Assembly: GCA_002794775.1 (NCBI GenBank)
Contig: NBAY01000126.1
Coordinates: forward strand, 1-64,000
Origin: Porodaedalea pini
Taxonomy: Eukaryota > Basidiomycota > Agaricomycetes > Hymenochaetales > Hymenochaetaceae
Direction of reading: 5' to 3'
Length of the DNA stretch: 64,000 bases
Under the pieces are notes generated by a model, which ran no database searches, was not told the origin of the DNA, and worked only from the letters and a program-made list of their open reading frames with translations. Of the stretch, positions 46,364 through 55,818 are shown in pieces (within the stretch, counting starts at the first letter, position 1; each line of letters opens with the position of its first letter). The translations under genes were made by a program, and so were the position numbers.

Positions 46364-48585
46364 TCAAACAGAATTAAAAACCGCCAATAGATACTTATCG
46401 ACTCCTGCAGCACTAATAGCGAATGCACCGATCATAGCGTCAGGCCGGATGATAACGGCAGCAGCTCGCGCAGCATCAGCGCCAAAGCCATACCCTTCAT
46501 AGGCGTGTCCCTCGGAGTCTTTGAACACAGAATCCACATTCAAGGACGTGGAATCTGCGCCCGATGCACCCGCTCGGAGAATAAGCACTGAGCGGACGAG
46601 ACCGTCTGGCAGCTTCGCAAGTGAATTGAGCAGAGATTGAGTCGTTGAATCGGAAGGGTTCGAGCTGAAGATGAGCGCGGTGTGAAAAGATGGATCAAAA
46701 ATGTCGAAGAGCCGCGTGATCGTCCGCTCCCCCTCCTTTGCATTGAGGCGAGTGAGTCCCGGAGCATCGGGTGCACGATCCCCAGCTCGAACGTCATGGC
46801 CTGCAATACCATATGCTTCGTGCTTCTCAGAGTCGTTCTCGAACCGCTCGTCAAATACGATAGAGCTCCATCGGTAGTTGAGATCGAGTTGGAAGAGTTT
46901 CCTACTCCTGAACCACCCATTGTCCTTAAGTGCATCAGGTGCAAGGGACTCCGCGGCCAGGAGGGCCTGACGCGTGTCCGCATTGATCCACATCTTGTGG
47001 TACAGCTCGGTTGTGATATTGAGCATTTCTGCGATGACAGGAATACGCTCGCCTTCGAATGAGTCTAGCAGGGTGGACGAGGCACGTCCTTTGAGCACTA
47101 GTGCGAGTTTCCAAGCGAGATTGAACTAAAGAAACGTTAGGCTCTTGAAATACAGATACAGACCAGATGTACATACGGAATCTTGTATACTCGAGTTGAG
47201 ACCCTGACCACCTGCGGGCGTGTGCACATGTGCTGCGTCTAAGTGTCAAGCATAAGCGTCGATCGAAACAAGTCAAAGATTTCAGTCACACCTCCAATAA
47301 TGAAGACTCGCCCGTCACGGAATTGATTGGCAATGCGCATGTTGGGACTGAAAAAAATATGTTCAATGACTAGTGTTATTGTATGGAATTCACTTACCGC
47401 CACTCGCTTTGCGAGATGATTTGCGTGATTTTCAGGTCTGTCCGATGCGAGATTTTGTTGAACTCGGCTTGCACAGCATCCACAGTTCCTGTTTGTAAAG
47501 CGTCGAAGTTTACTCCTGGTCCGGCGAGAAGTAGCTGAAACACCCCAGCTTCGACCGTGGGTCTCATAATAGCTCTATCCAATTAGAGTTTCAGCTCAAC
47601 GCTAGAGCAACAAAGGAATAAAGTTAATCCGTACGTATTCTTCATCGTGTCTCCCCATTTATAGAGGTCCTAGATATATATATGAGTTGGAAACCCGATC
47701 CCCGAATGTCGTAAGATAGTATCTTACCTCCGATGCCTGCATTCCTTCAATCCGGGCATCAATCGGATAAATCCTTTCGTCGCGGCTCTCACCAACGAAG
47801 CTCACGCCGAGCTGCTTGCGCACAGTGCCTTCGAAGTGAAAAGCTATAAGCCGAAGTGAAGAGCACGAAGTGGAAGTGAGATCCTTACTATGAGCACCAT
47901 CCGCACCCACAACATATGCAAACTTGGCGGTTTCTTCAACTTGCTCGCCATTTGCCGTCTTTGCCAGGTGGGCAACAACACCGTCTTCCTGTTGCTCTAG
48001 GCTGGAAAGAGCACAGCCTAGTTCGACCTGGTACCCCAAATTCTCTATGTGCTTTCGAAGAATCCGTAGATGAAGCCACTGTCCGATCATCACTCCCTCT
48101 GTCTGGAAAATATCCTTAGTGATGATGCACATTATGACAGTAGAGAGACCTACAATTGGAAAAGCAGGTGTCGGCTCGGCTTTCTCGAACGCCTGTATAG
48201 TCTTCATAATCCGATGAGGATCTTGAGGGTCGAAAATCTGGATGTTTTTTGGCCATCCGAGACCAGTATTTCGCACTTCGTCCCCAACTCCAAGAAAGTT
48301 CTCGATCTCTAGAGTACGTGGCTTCATTTGGTCAGACTAAATGTTGACGAAGAACGATGTCCCTGCTTACCATAATTCCAGCCCCCCTCTCCCCAACATG
48401 ATGCTCGGTATTTTTCTCGATAATGCGCACGGCTACTCCGTTCTTGAGGAGGGTCAGTGCCAGTAGGAGACCAGCAGGACCAGATCCAACCTGTACCAAT
48501 AGATGAAAATTCATTAATTTCTCGAAGGCAAAAGAGATACGGGCACTCTTACGATCAAGACTTGAGGAGAGTTCAATGAAGACAT
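46364..48585 (-). CDS. FAD-dependent monooxygenase, copy B
   Basis: Same ten-exon layout as copy A and very similar sequence. It starts MSSLNSPQVLI at 48585, with VGSGPAGLLLALTLLKNG, PRTLEIENFLGVGDEVRNT, YVVGADGAHS and the GD region intact. The thioredoxin-like C-terminus ends ...VDKYLLAVFNSV at 46364. Exon 3 has one extra codon (GWPKNIQIF against GWPNIQIF in A). The intron-7 donor is GT here (GTAAGT). No stop or frameshift was noticed. Upstream of this gene the 10.2-kb TIR element begins at 48791. Confidence 0.9.
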
Positions 48586-48737
48586 GACGAGAAAAACCTC
48601 GTCTGGTGAACCGAAACGCTCTACTTATATCTGCGTCGCTGGGAAAAGCGTCGAGTCACTTGTATGCATCATGGCCAAGGTTGCGTGATAACTATGATAG
48701 AAGCTCTAGGATGAAAGTGCGATTGAAGCGGGAATGG

Positions 48738-48783
48738 CACGCGCGCTAATAGTATCAGCTTTTTCACGTAATCAAGTGCAACA
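48738..48783 (-). promoter_or_regulatory. Conserved upstream block of copy B
   Basis: CACGCGCGCTAATAGTATCA followed by TTTTTCACGTAATCAAG, nearly identical to the copy A block. It lies 150-200 bp upstream of the start and ends just before the transposon insertion point. Confidence 0.5.
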
Positions 48784-48790
48784 TAACATA

Positions 48791-48820
48791 AGGTACACGA
48801 AAGTTAAACTCGACAAGCTG
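48791..48820 (+). repeat. Left inverted repeat of the 10.2-kb insertion
   Basis: 29 of 30 bases match the reverse complement of 58977-59006. The similarity continues weakly inward (TGTCACATCAC against TGACATCAC). Confidence 0.85.
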
Positions 48821-50099
48821 ATGTCACATCACTGTCACGGACCCTGAACCCTCCGATTACCATATTAGGAAGGACCCTAGCGGCCAAAATTGTGAGGTCA
48901 AATTTTTGAAAAGTTTTGTTAGCTCTTGTAGAATGAGAAATACATTTTTTATATATTCCATGAGCCTCCATCTGTCAGAATTCTACCTGATACTGTCATC
49001 TGAGACATAGTTGTCTTGACTGGTTCTTGTTTTGCAGTCTGACAGATGAAATATAGGTTGGTATATGTTTCAAAATATATCATGAACTGCTCATAAGCTT
49101 CTTTTTGCTCTTTATGTTCTTTATCCAGTTGTAATCCTTGAATGGCATGGCATGGTGCTTTTTTGTGTGGCAAGACTGTCAAAGGGGAGAAAATGTTGAG
49201 GATGTGCATGATTAGTAATTGTATAATACTGCTATATATAGAAGTTATTTGTCATATAGAATTAGCTGAGAGCGGCCAAACTTCCGTGGTTAAAAAATCA
49301 AGAGTTCATCAGATTGTTGCAAAGCAAAATCTGAGGCCTTTGCAACAAAAAAAAAATTTCTTCTTATAAAATCATCAAAAGTTATTATTTCTAAAATTTA
49401 AAAACACAGGTCTGTAGATAAAAGCAATCCCAACAACTCTGTGAGGCTCAATTTTGATTTTGTGTCTAGTTGAAGAGGCAGTTTCGTCGATGTTGAGTGA
49501 AGACAGATTAGGCAAGTGAGGTAAGCACCACGTGCGTCCATCACAAAAATCTGCAGAGTATTATAACTAATTATATTCAATTATAAGTCTTAAAAGACAT
49601 GTAATACATATAATCATTTCGGGCATAATTATAGAGCAATAAAATCTGAACTCCATCTTACAATCCACCATAATACTTACCGAAAAGCATAACAGTCATA
49701 CCAAATTATAATATATCAAAACACTTATGAGAGATTTTAATACATGATAAGACTTTCAATAGAGTATAAGTTAGTGGAAGTATTGCAGACTTATATATAA
49801 TTAAATAAATTCTAAAGTCAGGATTACAAGGCGGCGGAAGAGTTGTCGGAGTTATAAAAGCAAGAAATTACTTATAATGCTTTCTAATTGATGGTGATGC
49901 GCACTGTCGGTTCTCATGTATATAATAGTTATAGCTCACTTAGCAGCAGTTGTCGTGGATGACAATTAGATGGAAGTATTGGAATAGAATGAAATTGAAA
50001 TAGCACATAACAATATGCGACCAACGATAGGGAAAATAGAAATAGCTGTTCAAGATGGATGGTATCGGATTGAATGTGAGCGGAAATTTCAATCAAAAT
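48821..50099. other. AT-rich interior of the insertion
   Basis: A minus-strand frame (49209-48949) and a fragment near 49550-49430 (FVMDARGAYLTCLICLHS) look like old coding pieces but match nothing I recognise. From 49560 to 49990 the sequence is strongly AT-rich with repeated TTATAA words. Confidence 0.45.
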
Positions 50100-51779
50100 T
50101 CATACATTGTCCTCTTCCTCTTCGTTGTCCTCCTCACCCTCTTCATTGCCCTCCTCATCCTCGGTCCAGTCTCGATAGAAGTCTTCAATATCAGCTATGG
50201 CACCTAGGTCATGAGGATCGGTTGCCGCTTGGGTATTCGGAAAGATAATTCTGAGTAAGGGTTAGTAAGGGACCATAATATCACATAGACGCAGATGAAC
50301 ATACCGATTCCACCAAATCAATAGCTCAGCAGTGTACCTCTTGACATGTGGGACATCAGACCTGAACAATTGAATAATACCATTAAACATCTCGGGTATT
50401 TCTGGAGCACTCGACGTAGAGAAATGGAGCCTTGCGCTAAGAGCAAAGTAGACCTGGTAGTAATACATTTTTCAGTATTATATATGCGCAAACCGTGAAA
50501 CAAATAAAATACCTGGACAGTAACGTATGCAAGTGATCCTGGAGTGACTTCGGTCATACCATGGATCTCTGCATTACCTATTTTCGTACACCTTGAGCCT
50601 TTGACAGCGGGACCTGAGTTTGCAGAAGAAGGCGCCGTAAAGATGTGTTTATAGGCCTACAAAAAGATGTAAACACATTAAGAAAGAAAAAGGAAGAAGA
50701 CTTGCCCTGACGATCAAATTACCCTTCAAGAAGCCCTTCAGAGGGTTCCTTGGATGATAAATACCGTTTTCGAAGGCAAAGACTCGGCTATGGTTGCCAT
50801 CAAGTTCACGGGTAACTCCTTTTTTGTTTGTTACCGTGGCCCTGTCCGCACGCAACAAAGCTAGATATCTAGAAAGTATGTAATATAAATCAGCAATGAT
50901 GTGATAGGAAAGGCATGAGCACGTCTTCTTTTGTTTAAGATTATCTCAAAGTACTTACTCCGGAGTGAGCGGCTGAACCTCTGCGGGGGCCAGGAGCTTT
51001 GCGAGTGTCTCGTTCTCGAATCCACGTAAGTCTTTGCGATCATTATCTGGCCGTGTCGACTCGTTGTCAACGGATGGGAAAATGATCCACTGGAGGATAA
51101 TTTTCCTGATTCCTGATGTATCGGCAGACCGAGCGGCACGCTGACCCTCACGCAACTGTAAACATTGTGAGAGTTTATCTATGCAGAGGAAAAAAAAGCA
51201 ATGACTCACGCAATTAACTATATATTTGAATGTCTGAGTATCCGCCTTGACGACCTTCTTGTACAGCAAGGTGTTGACATCGAATAAAGCCTTCACAGCA
51301 TCCACAGCACGGTGGACACTGACACAAGAACTGATTATTGAAAGAATAAAGTAGAATAAAACCAATCACTTACGACGGATCAGTGATTTGTTGTAATTCA
51401 GCAGGGCTAAGCTTTGCGTTAGGAATACCTTTGTTAAGAATTTGTTGTGGGCTAGTCCATGGTTCATATGCTCTAGCAAGGTAGCGTCCCTTGCTGACAA
51501 AGATGTCCGCTGCAGTACTGCAAATGAGTAAAGTAAACAGATAAACGAAGACAAGAGGAAGAAGCCAGCGTACGCCTTCCTCTTTCCACTTCTCGTAAAC
51601 TCTTCCTCTGGCACCTGTCGTGAAGCACTGGTTGAGTCCGAGTCAGAAGAGGAGTCTGAGGAGCTAGGCTGCGAATCCGTCATAGGGGGGGTCGGTGTCA
51701 TCGGGTACTGAGGGGCGAGCATTCCGTGAGGGAGAGACATCGGGTACTGAGGGGCGAGCATTCCATGAGGGGGAGACAT
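50100..51779 (-). CDS. DUF6698-type protein
   Basis: Multi-exon minus-strand gene from ATG at 51777-51779 to TGA at 50100-50102. The N-terminus has a duplicated PHGMLAPQYPM segment and a Ser/Asp-rich stretch. Exons then give YLARAYEPWTSPQQILNKGI, VHRAVDAVKALFDVNTLLYK, ARSADTSGIRKIILQWIIFP, RGFENETLAKLLAPAEVQPL, PRNPLKGFLKGNLIVRAYKH, IFTAPSSANSGPAVKG, GMTEVTPGSLAYVTVQVYFA and an acidic C-terminus. The sequence of blocks (RGF..., L+GNL+V+A+KHIFT+PSSA, +T+++AY+++Q++FALS+) matches the DUF6698 family as I remember it from Agaricomycetes, where it is highly multiplied. Function is unknown. Splice sites used are GT-AG; the full model was not base-checked at every junction. Confidence 0.75.
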
Positions 51780-51979
51780 CGCGGTGAGTGTTCGAATACA
51801 GAAAGAAGCATAGTAACACCGTAAGTTTATAAGGCTGGGTGGGGGAGATCAGCGGCTGTGCAACTTTCACTGGAAAACACAACCACGGCGAGATATCCCC
51901 TCTTGGCTATATCGCGTTATGATCTCACGTGTTTCAGTGAGAATGCCAGAACTTGAAGAGAGAAGGAAGAAAGCCGCAC

Positions 51980-52225
51980 CGAATAGAACTTGGTAGGGTC
52001 GAATGGCCTCTCCTCCGTGCTGATGAAGAACGGTTCAACGGAGACACCCGCTTGAGTCAAGTCCTAAGCAAAGTGTTCATGGCGTCAAACAAATGCAATG
52101 CTAACTCAAGCGCTACCAAAAGTGTCGTTTGAGCAGACGTGACAAGTTGAGCGTTCTTCGCGCCAGGATGAGGGTCGTCTTCGTCAGTAATGAGGAAAAG
52201 ACGCTTGATGCCAGATTTTGGAGCT
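51980..52225 (-). pseudogene. KU70: Ku70 fragment: two exons of the vWA-like domain
   Basis: Exon 52225-52117 reads GAPKSGIKRLFLITDEDDPH (first residue split by the intron) and continues to TTLL. A GT-AG intron follows, then exon 52063-51980 reads DLTQAGVSVEPFFISTEERP continuing to FDPTKFYS. Joined in phase 0, these ~64 residues match the vWA-type N-terminal domain of fungal Ku70, whose KR+FLITD+DDPHP and DL+QAGV+VEPFFIS blocks are characteristic. Both exons are free of stops and keep usable splice sites. The preceding and following Ku70 exons are absent. Upstream on the same strand lies an unrelated zinc-finger exon, so this is a captured fragment, not a gene. Confidence 0.88.
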
Positions 52226-52486
52226 CTGGTAGAAAAAAGTTGTTTTACGCGTCCCGATAACGGGCAGGAAGTACATGTCGGCGTACAACGCGGCCGGCCG
52301 CCGATAGAGTCGGTGGGTCAGGCACAGCAAGAGGATGGCTGGGCGCACTTTCAGCGGGATCGAGGTCAGGGCCGAAGTCGGGCGCCGCACCCGTATCGTC
52401 ATAAGTCTCAGCGAAGGAGGCCGACTACATTTTAAAAAAAATTGAGTAATCTAGACTTAAGTGAAGAGAAGCAAGACAACACGTAC

Positions 52487-52654
52487 TCCATGCGAGAGCT
52501 TCACCTTCTTGGCTTTCTTTCGTATCTCCTTCGCATCAAGCAATACTCGCTTCGCTTCAGCCTGAACGTAAAGACAAGCAGCTTCATGACGACCGAGGCC
52601 ATTCATTCCCATGGACGTACGCGGGCACCCAGGACCACTACAACTGTACGACAT
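52487..52654 (-). pseudogene. Zinc-finger-like N-terminal exon, transposon type
   Basis: Starts MSYSCSGPGCPRTSMGMNGL and continues with RHEAACLYVQAEAKRVL to a basic helix, ending at a GT donor (52486). C-x4-C...H-x4-C with a following basic coiled region resembles N-terminal exons of fungal DNA-transposon ORFs, but I cannot name the family. Downstream on the same strand an acidic, Pro-rich frame (about 52430-52250) leads directly toward the Ku70 exons. The only intron that would connect them is 23 nt, which is too short to trust. Confidence 0.5.
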
Positions 52655-52959
52655 TTTTTTGGACGGTGCAGAACGAGCGAGGGAAAGGGACACGGAGAAT
52701 GCTTTGGGACCAGATAAGGGTGCATTTATCTCTACAGTGCGCGACCGCCTAATCATTCCATTCCTATTATGCAGCCGATAGATCTGCAATGTGCGCGCCC
52801 GAGGGTTCCAAACGATGATTCCTTGACATATGCGACTGGCAAGTCCCTGGCCAGCCACGCTACCGAGATATAATGTCCGTGATTTTGCTCGCGGCTCCGT
52901 TGGCCGGCGTCGACCAATAAAGCTACCGCAAAGTATGGAGATGTCAGCGAGCTGCACGT

Positions 52960-53276
52960 AGAAAGACAGAAGAGAGAATAGTACGCACCTCTTTTTGAAT
53001 CAATCGTAATATCTCGCCTGACATGACGATGTATGTTCGATGCGCGTCCTTCACCCTATCAAAAAACAGCACCGCTAACTATAGTTTGCGGTACTGCATA
53101 CTCCACCCCACCTATCGCATGCACTAGGCTGGCGACGACGGCAGGGTTGGCTATACTATGACAGCGGTTGCTATCGAGCCTGGGAGCACTTGTCGAAAGA
53201 CGAGGTGAAAAAAGGCTCGAGACGGCGAAAAATCCCGTCCTGATCCCAGAAAGCTCAGATCCCAGTATTTGCTTGA
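52960..53276. repeat. ~315-bp segment, first copy (second at 54325-54641)
   Basis: Nearly identical direct copies, from GAAAGACAGAAGA to CCCAGTATTTGCTTGAT. On the minus strand each holds a short exon-like piece between an AG acceptor and a GT donor (VKDAHRTYIVMSGEILRLIQ). Not recognised. The two copies bracket the truncated DUF6698 copy at 53276-54300. Confidence 0.75.
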
Positions 53277-54300
53277 TGCGACCGACAATAGGGAAAATAG
53301 AAATAGCTGTTCAAGATGGATGGTATCGGATTGAATGTGAGCGGAAATTTCAATCAAAATTCATACATTGTCCTCTTCCTCTTCGTTGTCCTCCTCACCC
53401 TCTTCATTGCCCTCCTCATCCTCGGTCCAGTCTCGATAGAAGTCTTCAATATCAGCTATGGCACCTAGGTCATGAGGATCAGTTGCCGCTTGGGTATTCG
53501 GAAAGATGATTCTTAGTAAGGGTTAGTAAGGGACCATAATATCACATAGACGCAGATGAACGTACCAATTCCACCAAATCAATAGCTCAGCAGTGTACCT
53601 CTTGACATGTGGGACGTCAGACCTGAACAATTGAATAATACCATTAAACATCTCGGGTATTTCTGGAGCACTCGACGTAGAGAAATGGAGCCTTGCGCTA
53701 AGAGCAAAGTAGACCTGGTAGTAATACATTTTTCAGTATTATATATGCGCAAACCGTGAAACAAATAAAATACCTGGACAGTAACGTATGCAAGTGATCC
53801 TGGAGTGACTTCGGTCATACCATGGATCTCTGCATTACCTATTTTCGTACACCTTGAGCCTTTGACAGCGGGACCTGAGTTTGCAGAAGAAGGCGCCGTA
53901 AAGATGTGTTTATAGGCCTACAAACCGTTTTCGAAGGCAAAGACTCGGCTATGATTGCCATCAAGTTCACGGGTAACTCATTTTTTGTTTGTTACCGTGG
54001 CCCTGTCCGCACGCAACAAAGCTAGATATCTAGAAAGTATGTAATATAAATAAGCAATGATGTGATAGGGAAGGCATGAGTACGTCTTCTTTTGTTCAAG
54101 GTGGATCAGTGATTTGTTGTAATTCAGCAGGGCTAAGCTTTGCGTTAGGAATACCTTTGTTTAGAATTTGTTGCGGGCTAGTCCATGGTTCATATGCTCT
54201 AGCAAGGTAGCGTCCCTTGCTGACGAAGATGTCCGCTGCAGTACTGCAAATGAGTAAAGTAAACAGATAAACGAAGACAAGAGGAAGAAGCCAGTGTACT
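53276..54300 (-). pseudogene. DUF6698-type gene, second copy, internally deleted
   Basis: From 53276 to about 53925 this is almost identical to 50014-50665 (3' exons and introns of the DUF6698-type gene). It then jumps across a deletion inside the GFLKGNLIVR exon, and a second jump near 54100 joins to the second-exon region (match to 51390-51570). Whole exons are missing, so it cannot encode the full protein. Confidence 0.8.
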
Positions 54301-54324
54301 GATCACAGAAAGCTCTGATCACAG

Positions 54325-54641
54325 AAAGACAGAAGAAAGAATAGTACACACCTCTTTTTGAATCAATCGTAATATCTCGCCTGACATGACGATGTATGTT
54401 CGATGCGCATCCTTCACCCTATCAAAAAACAGCACCGCTAACTATAGTTTGCGGTACTGCATACTCCACCCCACCTGTCGCATGCACTAGGCTGGCGACG
54501 ACGGCAGGGTTGGCTATACTATGACAGCGGTTGCTATCGAGCCTGGGAGCACTTGTCGAAAGACGAGGTGAAAGAAGGCTCGAGACAGCGAGAAATCCCG
54601 TCCTGATCCCAGAAAGCTCAGATCCCAGTATTTGCTTGATC
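54325..54641. repeat. ~315-bp segment, second copy
   Basis: Direct repeat of 52960-53276 with a few substitutions. Confidence 0.75.
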
Positions 54642-55050
54642 TGGCTGTCGATGGTCAGCCGGTAAAGCAATATGATATGTTTTAGTATACGGACCTCTTT
54701 CTTGAGTTCTAGTGCTCAAACTTGTTGGGTAATGCATGAAGTCCATATCATGGCTTGCTATGACAGCTGCTGTTGTCGACTCGTATCAACGGATGGGAAA
54801 ACGATCCACTGGAGGATTATCTCAAAGTACTTACTCCGGAGTGAGCGGCTGAACCTCTGCGGGGGCCAGGAGCTTTGCGAGTGTCTCGTTCTCGAATCCA
54901 CGAAAGTCTTTGCGATCATTATCTGGCCGTGTCGACTCGTTGTCAACGGATGGGAAAACGATCCACTGGAGGATAACATCGCTGATCCCCGATGTGTCGC
55001 TGATCCTTGGTGTGTCGGTCGTTCGAGCGGTATGCAGACGCTCACGCAAG
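54642..55050 (-). pseudogene. DUF6698-type gene, third partial copy
   Basis: Minus strand 55049-54836 repeats the exon with LQWIVFPSVDNESTRPDNDR and RGFENETLAKLLAPAEVQPL, with a donor at 54835. Its start contains a local duplication (DTPRISDTSGISD). A second short match to CTGGAGGAT...GATGGGAAA at 54780-54820 shows further rearrangement. Only one exon is represented. Confidence 0.75.
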
Positions 55051-55818
55051 TAACAAAGCCCATGAGTTATTGACTATGCAGAAAGAAAAGGAAACAATTA
55101 CTTACCAAACCTGAGCGGTGGTCCGTGCCGTTTCGCAAGCTCAGTCTAGCAAGGTAGCATGATCGCACCTACTACTCGTAATCTGGCCGTTGAGCGTGTG
55201 CTTGGTCGTGGTCAAGTAAAACATTGAGGACGGTCGAAGGGCTACAGTCGCGGAGAATGAGATAGGGGGGAGGGAGACATCGATGTGAGAGTCAGGCTTG
55301 CGGCAGTGGGGCCTGAGCCTAGTTGGGAGCGAGTCGCGCGTGTGTTCCCACGTACTCCGGCACGTGACGACTCGGTCCGAAGTCGATCATCGCCGCTGCC
55401 GCTCTCGTTGTCGACTTCAAGTTGCCTCCCACCATCAATCAACCCATTACCACCGCCCGAAGAACCCACCCGACCATCACGAAGTCCCTAAGAGTCAGCC
55501 TAGTGCATACTCGTGGACATATCATCGACGGTCTGCAGTAGCAAACCGTCTTGTGTATCTCAGCGGCTACAATTCGTATTTGCTGAGCTGAAGGTCGTCG
55601 TCTTCAGGGCCCAACACTTCAAGGATTTCTCCGCGGAGAGGCAGATTGAAATTGCGAGGTGTGTCATAGAAAGTTGCTTATTTGAATGCGCTGAAGGCTC
55701 GAACGTTTTCAAAGACATTTCAGTCCAATCCTGATTCATCCTACGTCAAGGCTTTCTCGAAGTTCTCCAAATTTCAATCCTTCGTCGACCACGTAACTTG
55801 CGACAGACCTATCTCAAG
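55051..55818. other. Interior of insertion without recognised gene
   Basis: Short frames only on both strands. The last 100 bases are the likely promoter/5' UTR of the gene at 55819. Confidence 0.4.

Noticed and set aside
52225..52654. A continuous chimeric gene joining the zinc-finger exon to the Ku70 exons
   Set aside because: The frames can be made to connect, but only with a 23-nt intron, which is too short for known spliceosomal introns. Kept as separate fragments.
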